A DNA stretch of 64,000 nt, from NCBI GenBank assembly GCA_012934845.2, contig WNNJ02003258.1:434001-498000 (forward strand), in the 5' to 3' direction. The notes under the pieces were generated by a model. The model was given only the letters and a program-made list of their open reading frames with translations, did no database searches and was not told where the DNA came from. This DNA comes from Pomphorhynchus laevis (taxonomy: Eukaryota; Acanthocephala; Palaeacanthocephala; Echinorhynchida; Pomphorhynchidae). A program made the translations under genes and the position numbers. Shown piece by piece: positions 1-11,083 of this stretch. Every line of letters starts with the position of its first letter. Position 1 is the first letter of the stretch.

Positions 1-2
1 AT

Positions 3-344
3 AATATCGCTCCTGTATCCTTTATTCGTTTAAACAAATCCACTAAATCCAATCATCTCAGTCCTCCACACCTAAAAATCGTTTTCCGACATAGTTCACA
101 TGCATCCTTGGTACTTTCCCAACGTTTTAAACTTCTTACCACTTCGTCTACTTGTCGTATCTTTCCTGACCGCTCCCCTTCTGATATTGCCCAGCTCAAT
201 TTAGCTCGCATTGAGAAACATCGACGTGAAACAAACGGCGAGTCATCCTTATCTATACGTCAAATCAATGGAAATTTTCACGTTGTACACACAAGGCCAA
301 AAATTCGATGGCGTCCCATCTCTCCCCCTTGTCTTCTTCGCTAG
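3..344 (+). pseudogene. L2-A copy A ORF1, C-terminal part
   Basis: This is the last ~114 codons of the LINE ORF1 protein, cut by the window edge. The reading matches the C-terminus of the 441-residue ORF1 of copy C, including SDIAQLNLARIEKHRRET and the final KIRWRPISPPCLLR. The region follows an RRM-like segment in the full protein, so it is likely part of the RNA-binding half of ORF1p. It overlaps the ORF2 start by 37 nt, the same arrangement as in copies B and C. Confidence 0.75.
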
Positions 345-813
345 TCGATCTCGCTCCTAAGCATACTTTTCGTCTTAGTCTATTCAACACTCGCTCCATT
401 CTTCATAAAGCTGATATGCTCCTTGATATCTTCGATCAATTATCTATCGATATTCTCTGCATTACCGAATCCTGGCATTGTGACTCCGACGATCTTGCTA
501 TTCGTCGTCTATGTCGCTCTGGTTGTTCTTTAGTTAAATCAGCTCGTCCAATTGCCTCTCATACATCTACTGCTTTTAACCATGGCGGTATAGTTGCCAT
601 TGCTCGTCACCCAATATATTTACAAATCAACGCTAACATCCGTTACACCTCGTTCGAATTACTCATATACAGATTATCAACGCCTTTCCCGCTGGAACTT
701 GTGATTGTATACCGTCCAGGTTCAGTTGCCCCAAAGTATTTTCTTTAACGACCTTGCAGATCTTATGTCTCACTGTTCATTGTCTTATACTCCTTCTTTT
801 GTTCTCGGTGACT
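308..813 (+). pseudogene. L2-A copy A ORF2, endonuclease start
   Basis: This is the N-terminal APE-type endonuclease of ORF2, starting at the same ATG as in copies B and C (MASHLSPLSSSL). Visible APE motifs are SLFNTRSI (Asn), CITESWH (catalytic Glu) and VYRPGS. The frame shifts just after VYRPGSVAP, and the sequence ends at GD of the GDFN motif, where copy B is inserted. The remainder continues at 5389. The protein would nick target DNA during target-primed reverse transcription. Confidence 0.75.
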
Positions 814-847
814 ATAAATAAAATTTTGGTTTCTTATAAACATACAA

Positions 848-1064
848 TTATTCCTGTCAGTTCCAGATTATTCCTGTCAGTTCCAGATTATTCCTGTCAG
901 TTCCAGATTATTCCTGTCAGTTCCAGATTATTCCTGTCAGTTCCAGATTATTCCTGTCAGTTCCAGATTATTCCTGTCAGTTCCAGATTATTCCTGTCAG
1001 TTCCAGATTATTCCTGTCAGTTCCAGATTATTCCTGTCAGTTCCAGATTATTCCTGTCAGTTCC
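848..1064 (+). repeat. 20-bp tandem repeat in L2-A 5' UTR, copy B (about 11 units)
   Basis: The unit attattcctgtcagttccag repeats about 11 times with essentially no variation, then runs into gctcgctacgctcgcgg and the ORF1 start. Copy C carries the same unit six times. Tandem 5' UTR monomers of this kind act as internal promoters in several LINE families (for example mouse L1), so a promoter role is plausible but inferred. The short peptide frame that crosses the repeats is not a gene. Confidence 0.95.
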
Positions 1065-1109
1065 GCTCGCTACGCTCGCGGATTGAGCTCAATCTATCAA
1101 TATAAGGTC

Positions 1110-2434
1110 ATGCCTAAAAAATCGCGATCTTAGATCCCTGTTCCTGATCAACAATCTTCCACATCTAAATGCAATGATGGTTATACCAGCTTTGAAGTTG
1201 GATGCGATTCCAAAGATTGCGATGTATGGACACTTGTTCGTGTTAAAATATCCGACCACTCAGTGTATAAACTTAAACATTTCACTTGCGGTTTTTGTAC
1301 ATCAGTACGACTACTACAGTTATCCTGCTCATCTACTCCTGTATCACACACTACCACTCAGACCAATGCTGTTTTAGATGTTTCCCTCGCATCAACACCT
1401 GACTTCGCATCATATAATCCCATTATTGAACCTACTCTCTCACACACTCCTCGTTCAACTACGTACCAAACTTCCATTAATCTTTCTCATTCTAACAATG
1501 CTAACGGCAAAGCTTTTCATCTCGTACCTCCTCTTTCCTATTCCTCCCCCAATCTAAATAAATCTCAAACTTCTTTATTCTCCTCACGAACTCCTTACTC
1601 GACCCCCCTGTATCACCTCTCAATAATTTACACCCTTCCATCAAAATCATTTCCAGTAACATTTCCGATCAACTAATTCAACACTCCATTCCTGTCACTC
1701 ATGCCCCAACCTATTTTAATTCTCCTTACTCTACCTCCCACGTAACACTTCCCAATAAGTTACATCCTTCATTTAAAATCATATCCAGTCACATCTCTGA
1801 TCAACCGATTCAACACCCCGCTCCTGTCACACTTGCTCCAACCAATATTAATTCTTTATCAAGCACCCCTGTCATTTCCACTTCTATCTGCTCATCTACC
1901 TCGACTCCTACCAGCTCTGTCCGTCCACCACTTCCACGAAATCGTTTTCCTTCGCGCGATCGCTGTATAATCATATCAAACTTAAAGCTTTCCGAATCTG
2001 CTTCTCCACAATCTCGCCTCGATGATGATGTATCTGCTTTCAGGTCTATCCTAGCAACCATTCTTCCTGATGATAACCCATCACTCTTCAATAATATCGC
2101 TCCTGTATCCTTTATTCGTTTAAACAAATCCACTAAATCAAATCATCTCAGTTCTCCACTCTTAAAAATCGTTTTCCGACATAGTTCACATGCCTCTTCG
2201 GTACTCTCCCAACGTTTTAAACTTCTTACCACTTCATCTACTTGCCGTATCTTTCCTGACCGCTCCCCTTCTGATATTGCCCAGCTCAATTTAGCTCGCA
2301 TTGAAAAACATCGACGTGAAACAAACGGCGAGTCATCCTTATCTATACGTAAAATCAACGGAAATTTTCACGTTCTTCACACAAGGCCAAAAATTCGATG
2401 GCGTCCCATCTCTCCCCCTTGTCTTCTTCGCTAG
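1110..2434 (+). pseudogene. L2-A copy B ORF1 (PHD-like zinc finger + RRM-like)
   Basis: Homologous along its length to the intact 441-residue ORF1 of copy C. It begins MPKKSRS and then meets a nonsense codon at codon 8 (CAG to TAG). A one-base loss in a C-run near 1605 breaks the frame a second time. The N-terminal Cys/His pattern (CNDGYTSFEVGC, then CDVW, then FTCGFC) resembles a PHD-type finger. The C-terminal third (CIIISNL, then LLKIVFRHSSHASSVLS) looks like an RRM. Such ORF1 proteins bind element RNA in CR1/L2-type LINEs. It is not translatable as a whole. Confidence 0.8.
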
Positions 2435-5308
2435 TCGATCTCGCTCCTAAGCATACTTTTCGTCTTAGTCTATTCAATACTCGCTCCATTCTTCATAAAG
2501 CTGATATGCTTCTCGATATCTTCGATCAATTATCTATCGATATTCTCTGCATTACCGAATCCTGGCACACTGACTCCAACGATCTTGCTATTCGTCGTCT
2601 ATGTCGCTCTGGTTGTTCTCTAGTTGAATCAGCTCGTCAAATTACATCTCATACATCTACTGCGTCTAACCATGGCGGTATTGTTGCCATTGCTCGTCAC
2701 CCAATGTCTTTACGTAAAATCAACGTTAACATCCGTTACACCTCGTTCGAATTACTCATATGCAGATTATCAACGCCTTTCCCTCTGGAACTTGTGATTG
2801 TATACCGTCCAGGTTCAGTTGCCCCATCACGTATCTTCTTTAACGACCTTGCAGATCTAATGTCTCACTGTTCATTGTCTTATACTCCTTCTTTTGTTCT
2901 CGGTGACTTTAACATTCGTCTTGATCGCCCGTCTGACTCTGACTCTATCACTTTAACTAATCTTTTTTCTGATTTTAACTATAAATTACTTTCAACAAGC
3001 CCAACTCATATTCTCGGCGGTGCTCTCGACATCATTGCTGTTCCTAACTGCTTCAATGACTATACCTCCTTGTCAATTACTGATCCTGGTTTGTCCGATC
3101 ATTTCCTTGTCACTCTTACTCTTACTCGTCCCCATCCTCCTTCTCCGCCTTTACCATTATCTACACCAAGTCGACCCTGGAAGCTTCTCGATATCCCTAT
3201 TCTCTGCACAGCCTTACTCAATTCTTCACTCTTTTCACTTCCTCTTAACTATCTCTCTCCCGATGATCTCTGCATTCTGTTTGATTCTGAACTTACGTCG
3301 ATCCTCAATAACCTTCTACCTAGTCGACTTCGACGTTCCCAGCGCTTGCGCCATGCTCCCTGGTTCGATTCTGACTGTAGTCTTTCTAAGCGTCGACTCC
3401 GTCACTCTTTTCGTATGTATAAACGCTTTCTTAAACGTTCACCCAACTCACTCCCTCCAAATCTTCGTGATTCCTACTTTTCTCAACGCCGTTCACATCT
3501 CATTCTTATACGTACTAAACGTACTCTCTTTTGGCGAAATCAACTCGAGTCATCTTCCAACTCTAAATCTCATTGGAAAATCTTAAACTCAATTCTTTCA
3601 CGATCATCTACCCCTTGTAATATAAATCCTGATGAATTTTCTTCTTATCTACAAACTAAGCTATCTAATTTACTTTCCCTACTACCCATAGCCCCCTTGT
3701 ACCCAATCTTATCTTTAAATACTTCCCTCCCAGAACTATTCCACCTTCTTCTCGTTTCGTCTGATTAAGTTTCTTCGGTTCTGCTGTCATTACCTAATAA
3801 AACCTCTCCTTCTGACCCAATTCCCACTCACTTACTTAAAAATATCTGCACTTTTATCTTACCCTTCCTAACCACATTGTTCAACTCGTCCATCCGTAGC
3901 TGTACATTTCCTTCCATCTGGAAATGCGCCACTGTTCGTCCTATCATCAAAAAGCAATCTCTCGACTCTTCACTACCATCTTCGTACCGTCCAATCTCAC
4001 TTCTCCCAACCCTCTCTAAACTCCTTGAGCGTCTCGTTCTTAAGCAAGTTAATACATATCTCTATTCCTCTAACTTATTTCCTCCCTTCCAAGCCGCTTT
4101 TCGCTCTAATTACTCTACCGAAATTGCATGTCTTAAAGTTTATAACGACTTACTCATATCGCGCGATCATAAATTATGTAGTGTCATAGTTTCTCTTGAT
4201 CTATCGTCTGCTTTTGACATCGTCGATCACTCGATTCTTCTCCATCGCCTTCGTCATGATTATGGCTTCTCTTTACCCACTGTATCATGGTTTTCTTCAT
4301 ATCTATCAAACCGTACATTTCGCGTATATTCTAACTCTTCTCTCTCCCATCCTTCGTCCATTCCGTCCGGTGTTCCACAAGGCTCCGTATTAGGCCCTAT
4401 ACTTTTCTCTCTTCTTCTTAATGATTTGTCTTCGATTTCTCATAAATTTAAACTTCCATGTTATGCAATATGCTGATGACATTATCATCTATGCTCATGC
4501 ACCTGTTTATCGTATTCGCGATCTTAGTGTTTCTGCTTCCGACTGTCTTGTCTCAATTTCCAATCATCTTTCTTCCCTTCGCCTTTCTCTGAATCCTGAT
4601 AAATCCAAAATTATGTGGATCCTACCTCGACGCATCGGCTTCGAACCTCCCTCCGTATCATTAAATTCTACAATTCTTCCTATCGTTGATAATCTCGTTT
4701 TCCTAGGCTTCCATTTTGACAACCGACTTTCACTTAAACCTTTCGTTAGAGATAAAGTACGCTCATCTACCTTGATACTCCGCAACCTCCGTCAAGTTCG
4801 TAGATTGATCGATTTCCCTTCTTGTATGACTCTCATATCATCTCTCCTCTTTTCTAGACTCGATTATTGTCTTAGTCTATTTTCCAACTCACCTAAATCC
4901 ACTCTTCTTCCCCTACAACGCATCGTCAACGCAGCTGTCCGAATTCTCCTCCGTCTTCGTCGTTTTGATCATACATCCTACCATCTTGCTTCTCTCGATT
5001 TGCCTACAATTTATTGTCGTGTTCAAATTCGTCTTCTTATCGTTGCTTTCCGCCTTGTAACTTTTCATACCCCTTCATTTCTCAACCTTCCTTTTCTTGA
5101 TAATTCCCGTCCTGTTTACTGTTCCTTGCGTTCCTGTAATTCCCTTCTTTTACATGTCCCAAACTACTCTACCTCCTTTGGACTCCGCTCCTTCCTGGTG
5201 GCTGCTCCTCTATCGTGGAATCATCTGCCCATTCATATACGCCAATCAACTTCCCTGCAGTGCTTCAAACGACAAATCCGATCCCATCTGAACAATTTAA
5301 CTGCTTGA
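2398..5308 (+). pseudogene. L2-A copy B ORF2 (APE endonuclease + reverse transcriptase), two breaks
   Basis: Domain order: APE endonuclease (CITESWH, VLGDFNIRLD, LSDHFLV), linker, RT (SLDLSSAFDIVDHS, SGVPQGSVLGP, QYADDIIIYAHAP, LNPDKSKIMWIL, FLGFHFDN), and the C-terminal region ending SFLVAAPLSWNHLP and KRQIRSHLNNLTA. Relative to copy C it has one nonsense codon at about 3766 (GAA to TAA after VSSD) and a one-base insertion near 4449 before the YADD motif. It retains the ~37-residue segment LPSRLRRSQRLRHAPW... that is missing from copy C, so it shows the full protein length (about 969 codons). Confidence 0.88.
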
Positions 5309-5337
5309 CTTTCTCATTTTTGTTTGTGGACTTGTAA

Positions 5338-5354
5338 GCGTACAGCTTGTACGC
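5338..5354 (+). other. Conserved 3' stem-loop of L2-A (copy B)
   Basis: GCGTACAGCTTGTACGC forms a perfect 7-bp stem with a 3-nt loop. It is followed by the conserved ATTTGCCACATTAAATAAA and a TTA-rich tail. The same structure occurs at 8195-8211 (copy A) and 30083-30099 (copy C). Variants with paired changes occur at 10075-10091 (copy D) and in L2-B copies. By analogy with L2-clade elements such as UnaL2 and ZfL2, this is likely the RNA structure recognised by the element's RT. Confidence 0.75.
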
Positions 5355-5388
5355 ATTTGCCACATTAAATAAATTTGTATTATTATTA

Positions 5389-8167
5389 TAACATTCGTCT
5401 TGATAGCCCGTCTGACTCTGACTCTATCACTTTAACTAATCCTTTTTCTGATGTTAACTATAAATTACTTTCAACAAGCCCAACTCATATTCTCGGCGGT
5501 GCTCTCGACATCATTGCTGTCCCTATCTGCTTTAACGACGATACTTCCTTGTCAATTACTGATAACGGTTTGTCCGATCATTTCCTTGTCACTTTTTAAA
5601 AAAAGGATTTATTTTAATGTGGCAAATGCGTGCCAGCGCACGCTTACATGACCACAACAAAAAAGACTGTGAATCAGGTGTCGAGAAGGTGTGAACGGAG
5701 GAGGTGTTTTAATGTGATAAAGGAGGGAGCGGGCGGACGTCGAGAGGGAGTTGATTCCAGGCGAGTGTGGTGGCGACGAGGAAGGATCGGAGACCGTAGT
5801 TGTTGGAGTAATTAGGAACGTGGAGTAAGAGGGTATGACAGGAACGAAGCGATAGCGAGGTGGGGCGAGTATCGTCTAAGAAAGGAAGGTTGATGAAAGA
5901 TGGTGAGCAGACAGCAATGAGACGAAAAGTAACAAGGCGGAGTTTGATGCGGATGTGGATAGAGTCCATGTGGATGGACTCTTAATCTTACTGGTCCCCA
6001 TCCTTCGTCTCCGCTTCGACGATACCCACACCAAGTCGACACTGGAAACTTCTCGATATCCCTATTCTCTGCACAGCCTTACTCAATTCTTCACTCTTTC
6101 CACATTCTCTTAACTATCTCTCTCCCGATGATCTCTGCATTCTTATTGATTCTGAACTTATGTCTATCATCAATAAACTTCTGCCTAGTCAACTCCGACG
6201 CTCTCAGCGCCTCCACCATGCTCCCTGGTTCGATTCTGACTGTAGTCTTTCTAAGCGTCGACTCCGTCACACTTTTCGTGTGTATAATCGCTTTCTTAAA
6301 TGTTCTCCAAACTCACTCCAAATCTCCGTGATTCCTACTTTTCTCTACACCGTTCAAATCTTATTCTTATACGTACTAAACGTACTCTTTTTTGGCGAAA
6401 TCAACTCGAGTCATCGTCCAACTCTAAATCACATTGGAAAATCTTAAACTGAATTCTTTCACGATCATCTACTTCTTGTAACATAAATCCTGATGAATTT
6501 TCTTCTTATCTACAAACTAAGCTATCTAATTTACTTTCCCTACTACCCGTAGCCCCCTTGTACCCACTCTTCTCTTTAAATACTTCCCTCCCAGAACTAT
6601 TCCACCTTCTTCCCGTTTCGTCTGATGAAGTTTCTTCGGTTCTGCTGTCATTACCTAATAAAACCTCTCCTTCTGATCCAATTCCAACTCACTTACTTAA
6701 AAATATCTGCTCCTCTATCTCACCCTTCCAAACCACATTATTCAACTCGTCCATCCGTAGCCGTACATTTCCTTCCGTCTGGAAATGTGCTACTGTTCGT
6801 CCTCGCATCAAAAAGCAATCTTTCGACTCCTCACTACCATCTTCGTACCGTCCAATTTCACTTATCCAAACCCTCTCTAAACTCCTTGAGCGTCTCGTTC
6901 TCAAGCAAGTTAATACATATCTCTTTTCCTAACTTGTTTCGTCCCTTCCAAGCCGCTTTTTGCTCTAATCACTCTACTGAAATTGCCTGTCTTAAAGTTT
7001 ATAATGACTTACTCATCTCGCGCGATCATAAATTATGTAGTGCCATATTTTCTCTTGATCTATCGTCTGCTTTTGACAACGTCGATCACTTGATTCTTCT
7101 ACATCGCCTTCGTCATGATTATGGCTTCTCTTTACCCACTGTATCATGGTTTTCTTCATATCTATCAAACCGTACATTTCGCGTATATTCTAACTCCTCT
7201 CTCTTCCATCCTTCGTCCATCCCGTACGGTGTTTCACAATGCTCCGTATTAGGCCCTATACATTTCTCTCTTCTTCTTGGTGATTTGTCTTCGCTTTCTC
7301 ATAAATTTAACTTCCATGTTATGCAATATGCTGATGACATTCTCATCTATGCTCATGCACCTGTTTATCGTATTCACGATCTTAGTGTTTCTGCTTCGGA
7401 CTGTCTTGTCTCAATTTCCAATCATCTTTCTTCCCTTCGCCTTTCTCTGAATCCTGATAAATCCAAAATTATGTGGATCCTACCTCGAAGCTTCGACGTA
7501 GAACCTCCCTCCGTATCATTAAATTCTACAATTCTTCCTATCGTTGATAATCTCGTTTTTCTAGGCTTCCATTTTGACAACCGACTTTCACTTAAACCTT
7601 TCGTTAGAGATAAAGTACGCTCATCTACCTTGATACTCCGCAACCTCCGTCAAGTTCGTAGATTGATCGATTTCCTCTTCTTGTATGACTCTCATATCAT
7701 CCCTGCTTTTTTCTAGACTTGATTATTGTCTTAGTCTATTTTCCAACTCACCTAAATCCACTCTTCTTCCCCTACAACGCATCGTCAACGCAGCTGTCCG
7801 AATTCTCCTCCATCTTCGTCGTTTTGATCATACATCCTACCATCTTGCTTCTCTCGATTTGCCTACAATTTATTGTCGTGTTCAAATTCGTCTTCTTATC
7901 GTTGCTTTCCGCCTTGTAACTTTTCATACCCCTTCATTTCTCAACCTTCCTTTTCTTGATAATTCTCGTCCTGTTTACTGTTCCTTGCGTTCCTGTAATT
8001 CCCTTCTTTTACATGTCCCAAACTACTCTACCTCCTTTGGACTCCGCTCCTTCCTGGTGGCTGCTCCTCTATCGTGGAATCATCTGCCCATTCATATACG
8101 CCAATCAACTTCCCTGCAGTGCTTCAAACGACAAATCCGATCCCATTTTAATAATTTATCCGCTTGA
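5389..8167 (+). pseudogene. L2-A copy A ORF2, remainder (interrupted)
   Basis: Continues copy A ORF2 from NIRLDSPSDSDS in the endonuclease (5389-5597). After the reversed L2-B insert it continues from about 5983 through the linker, RT and C-terminus. RT motifs can be read: IFSLDLSSAFDNVDH, YGVSQCSVLGPIHF, MQYADDILIYAHAP, LNPDKSKIMWIL. Several frameshifts and stops are present, for example around 6300, 6445, 6930 and 7680. The protein ends SHFNNLSA at 8167. The changed motif-B residues (VSQCS instead of VPQGS) show decay. Nonfunctional. Confidence 0.8.
5594..5982 (-). mobile_element. L2-B LINE copy G, 3' end only, inserted into copy A
   Basis: A 5'-truncated minus-strand copy of a second L2-like family (L2-B). 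Read on the minus strand it ends with the ORF2 C-terminus (SLRSCHTLLLHVPNYS, AWNQLPLDVR), then the stem-loop at 5628-5643 and an A/T tail next to CTTGTCACT of copy A. The truncated end carries a palindromic filler, AGAGTCCAT-GTGG-ATGGACTCT (5961-5982), absent from other L2-B copies. Copy A resumes after it (TTACTGGTCCCCATCC). Confidence 0.85.
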
Positions 8168-8701
8168 CTTTTTCATTTGTTTGTGGTTTTGTAAGCGTAC
8201 AGCTTGTACGCATTTGCCACATTAAATAAATTTGTATTTTATTATCTCTCCCATCCTTCATCCATTCCGACCGGTGTTCCACAAGGCTCCGTATTAGGCC
8301 CTATGCTTTTCTCTCTTCTTCTCGGTGACTTGTCTTCGATTTCTCATAAATTTAACTTCCATGTTATGCAATATGCTGATGACATTCTCATCTATGCTCA
8401 TGCACCTGTTTATCGTATTAACGATCTTAGTGTTTTTGCTTCGGACTGTCTTGTCTCAATTTCCAATCATCTTTCTTCCCTTCGCCTTTCTCTGAATCCT
8501 GATAAATCTAAAATTATGTGGATCCTACCTCGAAGCTTCGACGTAGAACCTCCTTTAGTATCACTAAATTCTACAATTCTTCCTATCGTTGATAATATTG
8601 TTTTCCTAGGCTTTCATTTCGACAACCGACTTTCACTTAAACCTTTCGTTAGTGATAAAGCACGCTCATCTACCTTGATACTTCGCAATTTCCGTCAAGT
8701 T

Positions 8702-9514
8702 GACAAATCAATGTTGACAAATGCGGCCACATGAAATTAGGAAGGCGTTGCGATGGCCGTCGTTTTCGCCTCGGAACTTCAATTCTTAATGTCGTCATGG
8801 AGTATAGGGATCTGGGTGTCATGGTGCATAGGACATTGAAATCCCGATCAAATACAGAGTTTGCCCATAGCAAGGCTTTGCGAGCTATGTACTGCGTCAA
8901 AAATGCATTTAATCGTATTAATCCATACGTCTTCAAACGGCTTTACTGCGCTCTTGTTCGCCCGCATATAGAGTACTGCGTGCAAGCAGTTTTTCCATAC
9001 ACTAAGAAAGAGTTCAATAGACTAGAGTCAATCCTTCGTAGAGGTTCTCGAATGTGTATGGATGGATCATATTCATATCGTGAACGGCTTGAATTTCTAA
9101 AGATACCATCTTTGGGTCAGAGGCTATATTACCTAGACCTTGTTGCATTATGGCGAATGGTAAATGGGATAGATGGTTTTCCCTCGTGCTATGTTAAAGT
9201 TTGTTCTCAGACGCATCGTGGCCACCCGTTGAAACTATTTAAGTTTCCCCATGGTAAAGTAGTGAGTTTGGCTAGGCTCTCACATCGAGCATTAAACGCC
9301 TGGAACACGTTGCCAGGAGAAATAGCATGTACCAAGGACTTATCTCAATTTAAAGTTCAACTTCGTCAGTGGATTAACGATCATGGCATTCCGAATGTAT
9401 ACAATATTATGTAACCGCTATTAACTTTTTTTTCTTCTTTTCTTTTCTTTTTTATTTCCTATGTGATCAGTTGAAACAGCCATTTGGCTATAACTTGTAA
9501 TACTAATAATAATA
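8702..9514 (+). mobile_element. CR1-like LINE 3' fragment X1 with AAGTT duplication
   Basis: A foreign block inside copy D, flanked by AAGTT on both sides (8697-8701 and 9515-9519), with an AATAATAATAA tail at its right end. The target-site duplication, tail and missing upstream sequence are the classic picture of a 5'-truncated LINE insertion made by target-primed reverse transcription. The L2-A reading is continuous across it. Confidence 0.85.
8731..9414 (+). pseudogene. X1: C-terminal part of a CR1/Jockey-type reverse transcriptase
   Basis: An open frame of 227 codons covering only the region after the RT catalytic core. Landmarks typical of LINE RT thumb/C-terminal domains: YRDLGVMV, then KALRAMYCVKNAF, LYCALVRPHIEYCVQAVFP, LESILRRGSRM, YRERLEFLKIPSL, RRLYYLDL-like spacing, and LNAWNTLPGEI near the end. 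There is no YADD and no endonuclease, so it is a dead 5'-truncated copy. The first Met is not a real gene start. Confidence 0.75.
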
Positions 9515-10257
9515 AAGTTCGTAGATTGATCGATTTCCCTTCTTGTATGACTCTCATATCTTATCTTCTTTTCTCAAGACTTGATTACTGTCTTAGTCTA
9601 TTTTCCAACTCACCTATATCCACTCTTCTTCCCTTACAACGCATCATCAACGCTGCCGTCCGAGTTCTCCTCCGTCTTCGTCGTTTTGATCATACATCCC
9701 ACTATCTTGTTTCTCTTGATTGGCCTACAATTTATTGTCGTGTTCAAATTCGACTTCTTATCATTGCTTTTCGCCTAATAACTTCTCATACCCCTTCATT
9801 TCTCAACCTTCCTTTTCTCGACAATTCTCGTACTGTGTATTGTGCTCTGCGTTCCCGTAATTCCCTTCATATACATGTCCCAATCTACTCTACCTCTTTC
9901 GGCTTCCGCTCTTTCGTTGTGGCTGCTCCTCTCTTGTGGAATCAACTGCCTATTCATATCCGCCAATCAACATCTATGTCGTATTTCAAACGCCGAATCC
10001 AATTTTGTTTCAACAATTAACTATTTACCTGTGACTTTTGATGTTCTTTTTTTTGTCTGTTAGTGGTCATGTAAGCGTGCATTTTGCACGCATTTGCCAC
10101 GTTAAATAAATTATTGTATTTATTATAAACCAAGTCAGAAGATTGTGGTAATTTTTGAATGTTAAGTTTTCTTTCTCCCAGTGAATAATTAACTTGATCA
10201 TTAAAGTAAATCAAAACGGTCCAAAGTTAAAATTAATTTATCATGTATTATTTACCA

Positions 10258-10729
10258 TGTATCTTCTTTCACCGCTTATTTTCCGTAAAATCGATTACTG
10301 CCTCAGCCTTTTCGCCAATTCTCTAGAATTCATCATCCTACCCTATAACACATAAATAACTTTGCCGTACGAGCGCTCCTACTTTTCCATAGCTTCGATT
10401 ACACATCCACATATCTTGACTAACTATCCTGGCTCACAATCCCTCACTTTCGAAAACGACACTCGACCCTACTCTCTATCACAGCATTCCCTGTAATTCC
10501 CTCTTACTTCACGTTCCCAATTACTCCAACAACTATGATCTCCGATCCTTCCACGTCGCCACCCTATTCACCTAGAATAAGCTCTGGATCGACGTCCGCC
10601 GCGCTCCCTCCTTTATTACATTCAAACACCGCATCTGTACCGACCTTCTAGACACATGATTTAGATTTTTTTGTGGTCATGTAAGCGTTCCCGTCATGCA
10701 TTTGGCAAGTAAAAATAAATATTTTTTAA
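10258..10729 (+). mobile_element. L2-B LINE fragment H, heavily decayed
   Basis: Readable as L2-B ORF2 3' sequence (tcgattactgcctcagccttttcgcc, then ccaattactccaacaactatg, then cgacgtccgccgcgctccctcc) through the 3' end, with tgtggtcatgtaagcg and an AAATAAA tail. The reading frame is broken many times and internal bases are lost. The 3' stem-loop is degenerate (GCGTTCCCGTCATGC). This is an old copy. The 130 bp to its left (10126-10257) show no recognisable feature. Confidence 0.7.
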
Positions 10730-10807
10730 TCAAACACATCGAGGATAGTTATTTGTTATCAGTGCAATTCTGATAACGCATACACAAGAAAGCAGTTCCT
10801 TCGAACC

Positions 10808-10989
10808 AGTTAGCGGCTGCCGCGCTCTCCTGAAATTAACTCCCTCTCGATGTCCGCCGCGCTCTTTTCTTTTATTGCATTCAAACACCTCCACTGTTCA
10901 CACCTTCTCGACGCATGATTTACATTTTTGTTGTGGTCATGTAAGCGTGCGCTGGCACGTATTTGCAACGTAAAAATAAACATTTTTCA
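10808..10989 (+). mobile_element. L2-B LINE fragment I, 3' terminus
   Basis: A very short 5'-truncated copy covering the last coding bases (aactccctctcgatgtccgccgcg), the 3' UTR, the stem-loop GCGTGCGCTGGCACG and the AAAAATAAA tail. It is separated from fragment H by about 80 bp of unassigned sequence. Confidence 0.7.
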
Positions 10990-11083
10990 TAGGTTACAAG
11001 TGCTTCTTGAATCTGCCTGAGCTTATTCTTTGATATATTAACTGTCAAATACAAGATCAGACAAAAATAAAATGCAAAAAATT

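Larger units (their letters stand above)
814..5388 (+). mobile_element. L2-A LINE copy B, full length, inserted into copy A
   Basis: A near-complete element of about 4.57 kb: a 5' leader of ~34 bp, eleven 20-bp tandem repeats, a GC-rich box, ORF1 from 1110, ORF2 from 2398, a short 3' UTR with a stem-loop (5338-5354), and a TTATTATTA tail. It is inserted in the same orientation into copy A inside the endonuclease GDFN codons. No clear target-site duplication is seen; the copy A target appears rejoined as GGTGACT / TAACATTCG with about one base lost. By eye it is very close to copy C, so it is a young insertion, although both ORFs already carry disabling changes. Confidence 0.9.
1..8244 (+). 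mobile_element. L2/CR1-like LINE, family L2-A, copy A (interrupted, 5' end outside window)
   Basis: This copy is split into three pieces: 1-813, 5389-5597 and about 5980-8244. It is interrupted by L2-A copy B (814-5388) and by reversed L2-B copy G (5594-5982). The pieces are collinear with intact copy C at 25.7-30.1 kb: ORF1 end, APE endonuclease, RT and 3' tail. The break at 813/5389 falls inside the endonuclease GDFN motif, so the reading resumes exactly where it stopped. The tail (8168-8244) has the family 3' stem-loop at 8195-8211 followed by an AT-rich tail. Copy A probably sits inside copy D, because RT sequence of copy D starts directly after its tail; the rest of copy D would lie left of the window. 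It is older than copy B, with many differences from copy C. Confidence 0.85.
8245..10125 (+). mobile_element. L2-A-like LINE copy D, RT and 3' end, interrupted by X1
   Basis: RT sequence begins abruptly at 8245 (HPSSIPTGVPQGSVLGP), directly after the tail of copy A. It is read through MQYADDILIYAHAP to FRQV at 8701. After the X1 insert it resumes at 9515-9520 (VRRLIDFPSCMTLIS) and ends at 10017 with FKRRIQFCFNN. The 3' UTR has a variant stem-loop GCGTGCATTTTGCACGC (10075-10091), with paired substitutions relative to copies A-C. It is the most diverged L2-A copy. The missing 5' part is likely left of the window, because copy A appears to have inserted into it. Confidence 0.8.

Noticed and set aside
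848-1064. CRISPR-like array
   Set aside because: The units are contiguous with no unique spacers, the context is eukaryotic, and the same array sits at the 5' end of another LINE copy.
754-1086. 110-codon frame across the 20-bp repeats
   Set aside because: Produced by the repeat itself (a periodic peptide). It overlaps the 5' UTR of L2-A copy B and has no homology to the ORFs.
8204-8734. A distinct RT gene starting at 8204
   Set aside because: The first codons come from the copy A 3' UTR read through into copy D; the RT part belongs to the truncated copy D.
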